In this document: piece by piece, positions 34,774 through 43,676 of the stretch
Numbering within the stretch: the stretch's first letter is position 1
Layout: each line of letters starts with the position of its first letter
From: Nocardia vermiculata NBRC 100427
GTDB lineage: Bacteria > Actinomycetota > Actinomycetes > Mycobacteriales > Mycobacteriaceae
Assembly (NCBI RefSeq): GCF_001613265.1
Contig: NZ_BDCA01000013.1
Location: 1 to 64,000 of the forward strand
Reading direction: 5' to 3'
Length of the DNA stretch: 64,000 nt
Notes under the pieces: model-generated
What the model was told of the DNA's origin: nothing
Database searches by the model: none
Seen by the model: only the letters and a program-made list of their open reading frames with translations
Made by a program: the position numbers and the translations under genes

Positions 34774-35622
34774 GTGGCGCAGTGGTATCTGTTCCTGCCG
34801 CAGATCCGGTTCGATATGGACGCGATCGTCGAACGCGCGCGGGTGGCCGAGGCCAGCGGTTTCGACGGCATCGCGTTCATCGACCATCTGCAGGCGCCCG
34901 GCGCGCACCATCAGACGCTGTGGGAGGCGATGACGGTAGCGGCCTGGGTCGCCGCCCGCACGCAGCGACTGCGCATCGGGCATCTGGTGCTGTGTGATGC
35001 GCTGCGCCATCCGGCGGTGCTGGCCAAACAGGCGGTGACCCTGCAGCAGGCGTCCGCCGGACGTTTCGAATTGGGTCTGGGATCGGGGTCGGTGCCGCAG
35101 GAGTTGACCCGCTTCGATATCACCGACGAGGACGGGGCGGCGCGGCGGGCCCGACTGGAACAGACACTGACCCTGCTGCCGCAGTACTGGGCGGGGCAGG
35201 GGGAGCTCGCGCTGGCGCCAGCGCCGCAGCCGCATATTCCGGTCGTGATCGGTGGATCGGGCCCGGCCACGATGGAACTGGTCCGCCGCTATGCGGACTG
35301 GTGGAATCTGCCGGTGAACCACCTGGACCGATTGCCACGCCTGCGTGGTGCGGCGGGGAGGGCACGGGTGTCGACCCAGCAGATGGTCGGTTTCGTCGGC
35401 CGCCAGGCCGACCGCGGCACAATCGAGGAGACCAGTAGTCGCCGATTCGGATATCTGGCCGACGGCCTGGTGTGTGGAAACGCGGCGGAACTGACCGCGC
35501 ACTTCGCGGAGCTGAGCGACCAAGGCGTCGAACGGTTCTACGTGTGGTTCACCGACTTCGCCGATCCTGCGACGATCGCGGAGTTCGGCGAGACAGTGAT
35601 CGGTGCCCGCGCCTCGGCGTGA
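34774..35622 (+). CDS. LLM-class (probably F420-dependent) oxidoreductase
   Basis: 282 residues of the luciferase-like fold: AEASGFDGIAFIDHLQAPG near the start, TQRLRIGHLVLCDALRHPAVLAKQ and GRFELGLGSGS. GTG start two bases after the Ech stop. Last gene of the operon. Confidence 0.82.
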   Translation: MAQWYLFLPQIRFDMDAIVERARVAEASGFDGIAFIDHLQAPGAHHQTLWEAMTVAAWVAARTQRLRIGHLVLCDALRHPAVLAKQAVTLQQASAGRFELGLGSGSVPQELTRFDITDEDGAARRARLEQTLTLLPQYWAGQGELALAPAPQPHIPVVIGGSGPATMELVRRYADWWNLPVNHLDRLPRLRGAAGRARVSTQQMVGFVGRQADRGTIEETSSRRFGYLADGLVCGNAAELTAHFAELSDQGVERFYVWFTDFADPATIAEFGETVIGARASA

Positions 35623-35800
35623 TGCGGAGGATTGCGGCCCTCGGGAAGGTCGCGAGTCGGATCGACGGGATCGGGCTCCGCGCCGGCAGCGGCGGGCCGG
35701 GGCGCGTCGAGAACAGGATGAGGCGACACCAGAGCCTCCAGCGATGCGACGGCACGGGAAGCGGTGCGAGCGCAGCCGGTTCCGTGCGCTGGGCGGCCAC

Positions 35801-36550
35801 TTATTGCTGCGCGAGCAGGGTTTCCGACTGCTGCACGGTGCCGGTTGTTCCGCTCGCGTCCTGACCGGCCAGCAGCACCGCTGCCCGCGCCATGGTTTCC
35901 GGTGGCTCCACCATATCGTCGGGAATCCGTTGTCCCGCACCACCGGCCTGCCAGCCCTCGGTGAGTACCACGCGCGACGGGCACAGGCAGTTCACCGCGA
36001 TCCCGTCGTCGCGCAGATCGGCGGCCAGTCCCAGGTACAGCCGCTCCACCGCGGCCTTGGATACCCAGTACGCGTTCGCGCCGCGCTCCAGCATCGCGAC
36101 CCCGGTCGTCGTGATCGCGATCATCGACCCGCCGCCACGGGCGCGCAGGTGCGGTATCGCGGCGCGGGTCACATGGAACACGCCGGTCAGGTTCACGTCC
36201 AGACAACGCTGCCAGCGCTTGTCCGGCGTCGATTCGATCGGCCCGAGCCACAGCACACCGGCATTCGCGATCACGATGTCGAGGCCACCGAATTCGGCGA
36301 CGGTCGCCGCAAGGGCCGTCTCGACCGATTCCGTGCTGGTCACATCGCAGACCACCGGCAACGCCCGCCCGCCGGCAGCCGCGATTTTCTCGGCCACCGA
36401 ACCGATCGTGCCGGGCAACCGGCCCGGTTCGGTGGAGCGGGCCGCGACCGCGACCTGCGCCCCGGCCGCCGCCAGCCCCTGCGCGATCGCTGCGCCGATC
36501 CCACGGCTGGCACCGGCGACGAACGCGACCTTACCTGCGAGAGAGTCCAT
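35801..36550 (-). CDS. SDR-family oxidoreductase
   Basis: 249 residues: GASRGIG cofactor loop, NAGV, catalytic YWVSK. Ends in a polar LLAQQ tail. Follows another SDR on the minus strand with a 9-bp gap; both are probably alcohol dehydrogenases of pathway B. The 178 bp to the converging LLM gene hold nothing I recognise. Confidence 0.87.
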   Translation of the reverse strand: MDSLAGKVAFVAGASRGIGAAIAQGLAAAGAQVAVAARSTEPGRLPGTIGSVAEKIAAAGGRALPVVCDVTSTESVETALAATVAEFGGLDIVIANAGVLWLGPIESTPDKRWQRCLDVNLTGVFHVTRAAIPHLRARGGGSMIAITTTGVAMLERGANAYWVSKAAVERLYLGLAADLRDDGIAVNCLCPSRVVLTEGWQAGGAGQRIPDDMVEPPETMARAAVLLAGQDASGTTGTVQQSETLLAQQ

Positions 36551-36559
36551 TTCGCGCAG

Positions 36560-37324
36560 TCACTTCGGGGGGAAGCGCAGAGCTCCGTCGAGCCGGATCA
36601 CCTCACCGTTGAGGTAGTCGTTCTCGACGATCGACTGCACCAGCTGTGCGTACTCGGGGGAGCGGCCCATCCGCTTGGGATGGGGGACCTGCTTGCCCCA
36701 GTACTCCTCCAGCTTGTCGGCGGCCTTACCGTAGGCAGGCGTGTTGAAGGTGCCCGGTGCGATGGTGACCACCCGGACCCCCAGCGGCGACAGATCGCGG
36801 GCCGCGACCAGCGTCATACCGACCACACCGCCCTTGGCGGCGGAATACGGCAGCTGCCCGATCTGGCCCTCGTAGGCGGCGATCGAGGCGGTATTGACGA
36901 TGACGCCGCGCCGGCCCTCCTCGCCGGGTTCGGATTGCGCGATCGCCGCGGCCGACAGACGCAGCACGTTGAAAACGGCAGTGAGATAGAACTCGATCGT
37001 GGTGCGGAACCCGTCGAGTGCGAGCGGGCTGCCGTCCTTGCCGACCAGGCGACCGCCGCTGGCGGGGCCACCGTGCGCGTCGACCGAAATGCGCAGCGGG
37101 CCCAGCGCTTGTGCTTCGGTGATGGCGGCCTGCACCGATTCCTCGCTGGTCGCGTCGGTGTGCACATAGCGGATGCCGAGTTCGTCGGCGAGCTCTTTGC
37201 CCTTGTCGTCGGCGACATCGGCCACCACGACCTTCGCGCCCGCCGCATGGAGCCGGCGCACCGTCGCCTCACCGAGGCCTCCGGTGCCGCCCACGACGAT
37301 GGCGGAGCTACCGCTGATTTCCAT
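36560..37324 (-). CDS. SDR-family oxidoreductase (3-hydroxyacyl-CoA dehydrogenase/HSD10-like)
   Basis: 254 residues: GGTGGLGEATV loop, a HGGP in place of NNAG, and YSAAK. The acidic-loop pattern (VADVADDKGKELADEL) suggests NAD. HSD10-type SDRs oxidise 3-hydroxyacyl-CoA and hydroxysteroids, which fits the setting. ATG 37324 with GAGGAA upstream. Divergent from a ligase gene across an operator. Confidence 0.85.
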   Translation of the reverse strand: MEISGSSAIVVGGTGGLGEATVRRLHAAGAKVVVADVADDKGKELADELGIRYVHTDATSEESVQAAITEAQALGPLRISVDAHGGPASGGRLVGKDGSPLALDGFRTTIEFYLTAVFNVLRLSAAAIAQSEPGEEGRRGVIVNTASIAAYEGQIGQLPYSAAKGGVVGMTLVAARDLSPLGVRVVTIAPGTFNTPAYGKAADKLEEYWGKQVPHPKRMGRSPEYAQLVQSIVENDYLNGEVIRLDGALRFPPK

Positions 37325-37362
37325 GACACATTCCTCTCTTGAAATCCGCACTCTCAAACTGA

Positions 37363-37377
37363 GAGAATAATGTTCTC
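37363..37377. promoter_or_regulatory. operator GAGAAT-AAT-GTTCTC abutting a start codon
   Basis: Region B dyad between divergent SDR and ligase genes. Its last base is next to the ligase ATG at 37378, leaving no room for a ribosome site. Confidence 0.65.
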
Positions 37378-38814
37378 ATGAACATTAGCATGATCTTGGA
37401 GATGGCGGCCTCGGCCGGAAACCGACCGGTGATCACCGTCGACGGCCGGTCGCTGACCGCCGCGCAGCTGTTGCGGCTGGCCCGGCGGGCCGCCGCCGAA
37501 TTCGCCGGCGACTCGGCGGTGCTGTACCTGGGCGCCAACCACCTGGCGTATCCGGTGGCGCTGTTCGGCTCGGTCCTGTCCGCGATCCCGTTCGTACCGT
37601 TGAACTACCGGCTCGGTGACCAGCAATTGGCCGCCCTGATCGATCGTCACCCCGGGGCCCGCGTGCTACACCCGCAGGATCTCGATGCGCTGGTGGAAGA
37701 CGATGCGGGACAACCGGAACCGGAACCGCAGCCGGCCCCGTGGGACGGGGAGGCGGTCGCCGCGATCATCTACACCAGCGGCACCACCTCCGAACCGAAG
37801 GCGGCGTTGCTACGACATCGGCATCTGATGGCCTATCTGCTCAACACCATGGAATTCGGTGCCGCCGAGGAATCCGCCGCCGCACTGGTGTCGGTGCCGC
37901 CGTACCACATCGCCGGACTCACCAACCTGCTGTCGAACCTCTACAGCGGCCGCCGGATCGTGTATCTGTCGGCGTTCGATCCGCAGGTGTGGCTGGAAAC
38001 CGTACGCGACGAACGGATCAGCCACGCGATGCTGGTGCCGACCATGCTGGCCCGCATCGTCGCTGCGGTATCCGGTGCCGACGCGGGCACGCCCACACTG
38101 GACAGTTTGGCCTACGGTGGGGCACGGATGCCGCGGCCGGTGCTGGAACGTGCGCTCGAGCTGTTCCCGGCCACCGGATTCGTCAATGCCTACGGCCTCA
38201 CCGAAACCGCGTCCTCGGTGGCGGTTCTCGGCCCCGACGATCACCGCACCGCCCACAGCTCCGACGATCCCATCGTTCGCGATCGGCTCGGCTCGGTGGG
38301 ACGCCCACTGCCGGGGATCGAATTCGAGATCCGCAGCGCGGCAGGCGAACCGGTTCCCGCAGGAGAATCCGGACTGATCTTCGTGCGCGGTGAGCAGATT
38401 TCCGGGGAATACGGGGCACGGACCGCGCTGGACGCCGACGGCTGGTTCGGCACCCGCGATCTGGGCCACCTCGATGCCGAGGGCTACCTGTTCATCGAGG
38501 GGCGCGACGACGACACCATCATTCGCGGCGGCGAGAACATCGCGCCCGCCGAGATCGAGGATGTTCTGCTCGAGTATCCCGGAATCACCGAGGTCGCCGT
38601 CATCGGCGTCCCCGATCCGGAATGGGGGCAGCGGCTGGTCGCGGTGGTGGTCGGCGCCGGCGAGCCCGAGCAGATCAGAGCGTGGGTGCGGGCGCGCCTG
38701 CGCTCGTCGAAAACCCCGGACGCGATCGTGTTCCGTGCCGAACTGCCCAAGACCGAGACCGGAAAACTGTTGCGCCGCAACCTTGTCGCCGAACTGGAGA
38801 GCACCCATGCCTGA
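37378..38814 (+). CDS. acyl-CoA ligase (AMP-forming, FadD-type)
   Basis: 478 residues: YTSGTTSEPKAA, AYGLTETASS, TRDLGHLDAEGYLFIEGRDD and C-terminal LPKTETGKLLRR with the catalytic Lys. ATG 37378 touches the operator; ATG 37390 (Met5) is possible. No Shine-Dalgarno is visible. Overlaps the thiolase gene by 8 bp. Confidence 0.88.
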   Translation: MNISMILEMAASAGNRPVITVDGRSLTAAQLLRLARRAAAEFAGDSAVLYLGANHLAYPVALFGSVLSAIPFVPLNYRLGDQQLAALIDRHPGARVLHPQDLDALVEDDAGQPEPEPQPAPWDGEAVAAIIYTSGTTSEPKAALLRHRHLMAYLLNTMEFGAAEESAAALVSVPPYHIAGLTNLLSNLYSGRRIVYLSAFDPQVWLETVRDERISHAMLVPTMLARIVAAVSGADAGTPTLDSLAYGGARMPRPVLERALELFPATGFVNAYGLTETASSVAVLGPDDHRTAHSSDDPIVRDRLGSVGRPLPGIEFEIRSAAGEPVPAGESGLIFVRGEQISGEYGARTALDADGWFGTRDLGHLDAEGYLFIEGRDDDTIIRGGENIAPAEIEDVLLEYPGITEVAVIGVPDPEWGQRLVAVVVGAGEPEQIRAWVRARLRSSKTPDAIVFRAELPKTETGKLLRRNLVAELESTHA

Positions 38815-39952
38815 AGCCGTCATCGTCTCCGCCCTGCGCACCCCCATCGGCACCGCGCGCAAGGGCACTCTGCGTGACACCAACGCCTTCGACCTGGCAC
38901 ATCACGTGGTGTCCGCGGTGGCACAGGACCTGGGACCGCACCCGGTCGACGACGTGATTCTGGGGGAGGGGCGGTACGGCGGCGGGGTGCTCGCCCGGCA
39001 CGCCGCGGTCACCGCCGGCCTCACCACCGTGCCCGGCCTGGCCAACAACCGGCACTGCGCCGCGGGCATGGCGGCCGTGCAGAGCGCGGCCGCCGGGATC
39101 CGCGCGGGCATGGACGATCTGATCATCGCCGGTGGCGTGAACTCCGATTCCACCGGTCCGCGGGTGCGGTTCCGGGTGGGCGAGGACGAGTGGCAGGATC
39201 CGTGGGTTTCCCCGTCGCATCCGAACCGTCCCGATGCCCCGAATCTCGACATGTCCATCACGGTCGGCTGGAATACCGCGGTAAAAGCGGGGATCTCGCG
39301 GGACGAGATGGACGCGTGGGCGCTGCGCTCGCATCGCAATGCCATCGCTGCCATCGACGAGGGCCGGTTCAAAGAGGAGATCGTGCCGATCGGAACCCCG
39401 CACGGGGAATTCGCGGTCGACGAGCATCCGCGGCGCGACACCAGCATGGAACGGCTCGGCGGGCTGAAGGTACTGCATCCCGAGATCGACGGCTTCTCGA
39501 TCACCGCGGGGAACGCATCCGGCTCCAACGACGGGGCCGCCGCGCTGGCGATCGCCTCCGACCAACTGGGCTTGCCGGCGCTGGGGGTGATCCGCGGCTG
39601 GGCCTCGGTAGGGGTCGACCCCGCCGACACCGGACTCGCGCCGATCGAGGCGATCACCAAAGCCACGGCACGGGCAGGAGTGTCGTTGTCCCAGGTGAAG
39701 TTGATCGAGATCAACGAAGCCTTCGCATCGGTGCCGCTGGCGGCGGTGAAGGCGCTTGATCTGGATACCGACCGGGTGAACTTCAGCGGCAGCGGTTGCT
39801 CGCTCGGGCATCCGGTGGCGGCGACCGGAGCCCGCATGATCGTCACACTGGTACACGAACTGCGGCGGCGCGGCGGCGGCATCGGCATCGCCGCCCTGTG
39901 TGCGGGCGGGGGGATGGGCTCGGCGACCGTCGTCGAGGTGGCGGCACCATGA
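38807..39952 (+). CDS. thiolase (acetyl-CoA acyltransferase, FadA-type)
   Basis: 381 residues. Nucleophilic Cys in NNRHCAAGMAA (about 85), GNASGSNDGAA, EINEAFAS, the His in GHPVAATGAR and the second Cys in LCAGGGMG. It would release acetyl- or propionyl-CoA after a beta-oxidation round. Its stop overlaps the ATG of a 15-codon frame. Confidence 0.92.
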   Translation: MPEAVIVSALRTPIGTARKGTLRDTNAFDLAHHVVSAVAQDLGPHPVDDVILGEGRYGGGVLARHAAVTAGLTTVPGLANNRHCAAGMAAVQSAAAGIRAGMDDLIIAGGVNSDSTGPRVRFRVGEDEWQDPWVSPSHPNRPDAPNLDMSITVGWNTAVKAGISRDEMDAWALRSHRNAIAAIDEGRFKEEIVPIGTPHGEFAVDEHPRRDTSMERLGGLKVLHPEIDGFSITAGNASGSNDGAAALAIASDQLGLPALGVIRGWASVGVDPADTGLAPIEAITKATARAGVSLSQVKLIEINEAFASVPLAAVKALDLDTDRVNFSGSGCSLGHPVAATGARMIVTLVHELRRRGGGIGIAALCAGGGMGSATVVEVAAP

Positions 39953-39996
39953 GTGCCGCATCGCAGTGGGCCGACGGGTGGGACCGCATCCGATGA
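39949..39996 (+). other. 15-codon ORF coupling thiolase and MeaB genes
   Basis: MSAASQWADGWDRIR: its ATG overlaps the thiolase stop and its TGA overlaps the MeaB ATG (ATGA on both sides). It may be a translational relay or the remnant of a deleted gene. Confidence 0.35.
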
Positions 39997-40904
39997 CCAC
40001 CGCCGGACGTGAGGCCAAGCGGCTGCTCGCAGCCGCCCGGGACGGCTCGCTGCGAGCCACCGGGCGGTTGTTGAGCATGGTCGAGAACGGTAGCCGCGAC
40101 GAGGTTCTCGACCTGCTGGAGCCGGGACCCGCGCCGGCCGTCCTGGGAGTGACCGGACCGCCGGGCGCGGGCAAGTCGACCACCGTCGCGGCGCTGGTCG
40201 GCACCTACCGCGAGCAGGGCGCGCGGGTGGCGGTGCTGGCCGTGGACCCGTCCTCGCCCTACAGTGGTGGGGCGCTGCTCGGTGACCGGATCCGGATGGC
40301 CGCCCATATCGGTGACCCGGACGTGCTGATCAGGTCGGTGGCCACCCGCGGACACATCGGCGGCCTGGCCGCGGTGGTGCCGGCGGCGATCCGGCTGCTC
40401 GACGCACTGGGATACGACCGGATCGTGGTGGAGACGGTCGGTGTGGGGCAGTCGGAGATCGAAATCGCCGCGATTGCCGATCCGACTGTCGTGATACTCA
40501 ATCCCGGTGCGGGAGACGCCGTTCAGGCGGCCAAGGCCGGGCTGCTGGAGGTCGCCGACATCCTGGTCGTCAACAAGGCCGATCGCCCCGGTGCGGAGCA
40601 GACCGTGCGGGAATTGCGCGGTGAATCGAAGGCTCCGATCCTCACTGCGATCGCCTCCGACGGAACGGGCATAGCCGAGCTGGCGAAAACCGTTGCCGCT
40701 CACCAGCGCAACGACAGCCCGCAACGCCGGGCGGCCCGTGCTCGGGTGCAGATCATGTCATTGGTGCACACTCGGGTCCGCGCCCACCCGGATCTGGCCC
40801 GGTTGGCCGAACAGGTGGCACAGGGTGAACTGGACGCCTATACCGCCGCGGAGATGCTGGTGCCGCGCGCAGCCGCGGTCCCCGCGCCCGCGATCCGGTG
40901 GTGA
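39993..40904 (+). CDS. MeaB/ArgK-type G3E GTPase
   Basis: 303 residues: Walker A GPPGAGKST, DPSSPYSGGALLGDRIRM, VETVGVGQSE and NKADR guanine motif. MeaB proteins guard B12-dependent acyl-CoA mutases such as methylmalonyl-CoA or isobutyryl-CoA mutase. No mutase gene is in the window, so it must serve a distant enzyme or be a relic; propionyl-CoA from sterol-like degradation would feed such a mutase. Confidence 0.88.
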   Translation: MTTAGREAKRLLAAARDGSLRATGRLLSMVENGSRDEVLDLLEPGPAPAVLGVTGPPGAGKSTTVAALVGTYREQGARVAVLAVDPSSPYSGGALLGDRIRMAAHIGDPDVLIRSVATRGHIGGLAAVVPAAIRLLDALGYDRIVVETVGVGQSEIEIAAIADPTVVILNPGAGDAVQAAKAGLLEVADILVVNKADRPGAEQTVRELRGESKAPILTAIASDGTGIAELAKTVAAHQRNDSPQRRAARARVQIMSLVHTRVRAHPDLARLAEQVAQGELDAYTAAEMLVPRAAAVPAPAIRW

Positions 40905-40914
40905 GGGTGCCGAG

Positions 40915-40933
40915 CCGCCCGCACGCCGGGCGG
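40915..40933. terminator. hairpin between convergent MeaB and thioesterase genes
   Basis: CCGCCCG, five-base loop, CGGGCGG: perfect 7-bp GC stem between converging genes. Confidence 0.5.
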
Positions 40934-40982
40934 TGACACCGCGAGCGAGCGCTACCGCCGAGCGGCCGTTTCCCGGCGGGTT

Positions 40983-41801
40983 TCAGTGTTCCGGGAACCG
41001 AACCGTGGCTTCCTGGGCGAAGGAGGCGACCAGTTCACCACTCTCGGTGAACACATCGCCGCGTCCGAAGCAGCGTCCCTGCGCCATGGCGGGGCTGTGC
41101 TGGCGCAGCAGCAGCCAGTCGTCGGTACGGAAGGGCCGGTGGAACCACAGGGTGTGACTGGTGACCGCGGAATGGAACGCGGTCCCGTTCCCGCGTTGGC
41201 ATACGCCCTCGAGTGGCCGCAGTGCGGTGCCGATGAGGGTGAGGTCGGTGGCGTAGGCGGTCAGAGCCGGGGCGAGCTGTTCGCCGGCGGCCGGGGAACG
41301 CATCCAGAACTCGAATTCCGCTGGTGCCGAACCGGTATCGTCCAGGTCGACATCGGTGCGGGTCTCCCATGGGATGATGTCGAAGCCGGCCTTGTATTCG
41401 GCGGACAGCAACGCACCGACGGGCGCCGTGGCCTGCTGCTCGGGTCCGGAATCGGGGGCATGCATCGAGATCGATGCGGTGGCGACGGGGCCGGAGGCCT
41501 GTTCGGCGACGACACCGAGCGCGGCGAAGGTCCGGCCCTGCCGGTGAATCTGCACCCGGTAGCGCAGTTCCTCCTCCGGTTTTCCTTCTCGTGGGAACAG
41601 TGCGTGGACCGATTTGACGGTCTTGTCCGGGCAGGCGAGCTGCGCGGCGCGGACGAACTGGCCCAGGAGCTGGCCACCGAAGATCCGGTAGTAGCCGAGG
41701 CTCTGATTCGGGCCGGTGAACACCACGGTGTCGCGGTCGTCGTCCGTGGGAATCGGGCGTAGGTCGAGACAGGCGAGAAGGTCGCTCCACAGATCGGGCA
41801 T
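40983..41801 (-). CDS. acyl-CoA thioesterase II (TesB-type)
   Basis: 272 residues, double hot-dog: GGQLLGQFVRAAQ in the first half and HSAVTSHTLWFHRPFRTDDWLL in the second, both TesB hallmarks. It releases free acid from acyl-CoA. A TACACT box ends seven bases before the ATG with no ribosome site, so the mRNA may be leaderless; TTCTCC, part of the operator at 41833-41847, sits 17 bp further up. Confidence 0.88.
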   Translation of the reverse strand: MPDLWSDLLACLDLRPIPTDDDRDTVVFTGPNQSLGYYRIFGGQLLGQFVRAAQLACPDKTVKSVHALFPREGKPEEELRYRVQIHRQGRTFAALGVVAEQASGPVATASISMHAPDSGPEQQATAPVGALLSAEYKAGFDIIPWETRTDVDLDDTGSAPAEFEFWMRSPAAGEQLAPALTAYATDLTLIGTALRPLEGVCQRGNGTAFHSAVTSHTLWFHRPFRTDDWLLLRQHSPAMAQGRCFGRGDVFTESGELVASFAQEATVRFPEH

Positions 41802-41832
41802 ACGACCGAGTGTAAGCGACCTTCTCTTCTAG

Positions 41833-41847
41833 GAGAATGAAATTCTC
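41833..41847. promoter_or_regulatory. operator GAGAAT-GAA-ATTCTC
   Basis: Perfect dyad upstream of the thioesterase. It overlaps the stop codon of the TetR gene and covers the likely -35 box of the thioesterase promoter (TTCTCC-17-TACACT). Confidence 0.7.
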
Positions 41848-42499
41848 ACGGTTGCGTGAAGCCGAGTGCGCAGAAGTTCCAGACCTCTTCCGCGGTGATC
41901 GGGTGCGAGGTCTCCTCGTCGGTGGCGCCGTTGGACTGCGCGGTGAACATGACCGTCTGCATCACCATGGCTGCGGTTCGGCGCGGGTTGATGTCGGCGC
42001 GCAACCGTCCTTGTGCCGCGGCCTTCTCCATCAGTTCGGTGATGAGGCTCAGTACCGGCGCGTGTGCCACCTTGACCTGGGCCGGATGGGAAACCAGCAG
42101 TTGTGGCGCGAAATCGGTGAACAGCGGGCGCTGCGCGGCCGGGTCGGGGCGGCTCAGCTCGAACAGCAATTCGATGGTCACCCGCAGCTGCTCCAGGGGA
42201 TCGTCCTGGCCGTCGGCCGCGGCGCGCAATTGCTCCGCGGTCCGGCCGAGCGCATCCTCGAACAGGGCCAGCAGCAGTTCGTGTTTGCCGTCGAACTGCA
42301 GGTAGAAGCTGCGCAGTGACTGCTTGGAGCGGTCCACCACTTCCTGCACGGTGAAGTCGGTGGTGCCCTTCTCGGTGATGATGGCTTGGGCCGCATCGAG
42401 GAAGCGCTGCACGCGCTGTTCGGCACGCAGTTTCGCGGTCCTGATCGAGCGCTCGACGGCGCGTTGCTTCCAGGCGGGCTCTTCGCTGGGGCTGCTCAC
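41846..42499 (-). CDS. TetR-family transcriptional regulator
   Basis: 217 residues: helix-turn-helix at about 28-75 (FTVQEVVDRSKQSLRSFYLQF) and a helical ligand domain. Divergent from a FadE-FadE-Ech operon, with a perfect GAGAAT-N3-ATTCTC dyad in between and another overlapping its 3' end, so it is the likely repressor of region B, responding perhaps to an acyl-CoA. Confidence 0.87.
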   Translation of the reverse strand: MSSPSEEPAWKQRAVERSIRTAKLRAEQRVQRFLDAAQAIITEKGTTDFTVQEVVDRSKQSLRSFYLQFDGKHELLLALFEDALGRTAEQLRAAADGQDDPLEQLRVTIELLFELSRPDPAAQRPLFTDFAPQLLVSHPAQVKVAHAPVLSLITELMEKAAAQGRLRADINPRRTAAMVMQTVMFTAQSNGATDEETSHPITAEEVWNFCALGFTQP

Positions 42500-42549
42500 G
42501 TTCGGCTCGGTCCTTGGTTATGTGTGCAGAACATGAATGCACTGTACCG

Positions 42550-42564
42550 GAGAATGTCATGTTC
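42550..42564. promoter_or_regulatory. degenerate GAGAAT-N3 site upstream of TetR gene
   Basis: GAGAATGTCATGTTC keeps one full arm and 4 of 6 bases of the other. It could support autoregulation of the TetR gene. Confidence 0.3.
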
Positions 42565-42622
42565 CCGGGTATCGAGGTCGTGTGTCCAGAAACGAAACAA
42601 GAGACTGTTACTTTCTGTTGTG

Positions 42623-42637
42623 GAGAATGTTATTCTC
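42623..42637. promoter_or_regulatory. operator GAGAAT-GTT-ATTCTC
   Basis: Perfect dyad. On the plus strand TTACTT, 17 bp, TATTCT (42631-42636) is a plausible promoter whose -10 lies in the operator; it points to the FadE gene at 42678. Confidence 0.7.
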
Positions 42638-42677
42638 GCAACGATAGGCAGTCTAGTGGCCAGAGAGGCGGTCCGGG

Positions 42678-43676
42678 ATGCTTTTGGAGTTCGACTCCGA
42701 ACAGAGACTGTGGCGCGACACCGTGCGTGACGCGGTCGGCAAACAGTGCCCCGCGACATTGATCCGGGAGGTGGCCGACAAGGACGGTGACCCGACTCCG
42801 TTGTGGCGCAGCTATATCGACCAGGGCTGGACGGAGCTGACCGGGGATGCCGCGGCGGTGGAGCTGGCGATCGTGCTGGAGGAACTGGGGCGCGCCACCG
42901 ATCCCACCCCGTACCTGGCGACGATGACTCAATTCGCACCGCTGGCACCGGAATTCATGCAACCGAACCTGGCCGGCGCAGCCGTCTACGACGGTGTGCA
43001 CGCCGTACTCGACGCCGACGGCTGGATACTCAGCGGCACCGCCCGATACGTGCTGGACGGTGACCGTGCCGAACAACTCGCCGTGGTGACCGGTGCGGGT
43101 GTGTTCGTGGTACCCGGATCCGCGGTGCAGACCAGCCGCACCGCGGTCTTCGACCCGGTGCTGCACGTCGCCGAGGTGCGTTTCGAGGGAGTGCGGGTGG
43201 GGCACGACGCCCGCCGCACCGTCGACGTGGCCCGGGCTCGTCAATTCGCCTGCGCCGGGATGGCGGTGACGACCGTCGGTGCCTGCCGGCGAATTCTGGA
43301 CATGGTTCTCGACCATGTGCGCACCCGCCATCAGTTCGGGGTGCCGATCGGCTCCATGCAGGCGGTCAAACACAAGGCCGCCGATATGCATGTCGCGATC
43401 GAACGAGCATGGGCGCTGGCCTATTTCGCCGCGTTGACCATCGCCGAGAACGACCCGCGCCGCGCCCTGGCCGCGTCCATGGCCAAGGCCGCGGCCGGCG
43501 AGTGTCAGGACATGGTGTTCCGCAACGGATTACAGCTGTTCGGCGCGATGGGATTCACCTGGGAGAACGACCTGCAGTTCGCGCTCAAGCGAGCCCGGGC
43601 CGGCGAGCTGATGCTCGGCGGTGCGGCCGAACACCGGGCGCTGATCGTCGAGGAGTGCCGTGCAACTGCGATTTGA
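42678..43676 (+). CDS. acyl-CoA dehydrogenase (small FadE-type subunit)
   Basis: 332 residues with RTRHQFGVPIGSMQAVKHKAADM and LQLFGAMGFTWENDLQFALKR. First gene of a three-gene operon under the operator at 42623; overlaps the next FadE by 17 bp. Likely partner subunit. Confidence 0.86.
   Translation: MLLEFDSEQRLWRDTVRDAVGKQCPATLIREVADKDGDPTPLWRSYIDQGWTELTGDAAAVELAIVLEELGRATDPTPYLATMTQFAPLAPEFMQPNLAGAAVYDGVHAVLDADGWILSGTARYVLDGDRAEQLAVVTGAGVFVVPGSAVQTSRTAVFDPVLHVAEVRFEGVRVGHDARRTVDVARARQFACAGMAVTTVGACRRILDMVLDHVRTRHQFGVPIGSMQAVKHKAADMHVAIERAWALAYFAALTIAENDPRRALAASMAKAAAGECQDMVFRNGLQLFGAMGFTWENDLQFALKRARAGELMLGGAAEHRALIVEECRATAI

Noticed and set aside
35623..35800. Possible gene between converging LLM and SDR genes
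   Set aside because: Only short frames without ribosome site or recognisable sequence.
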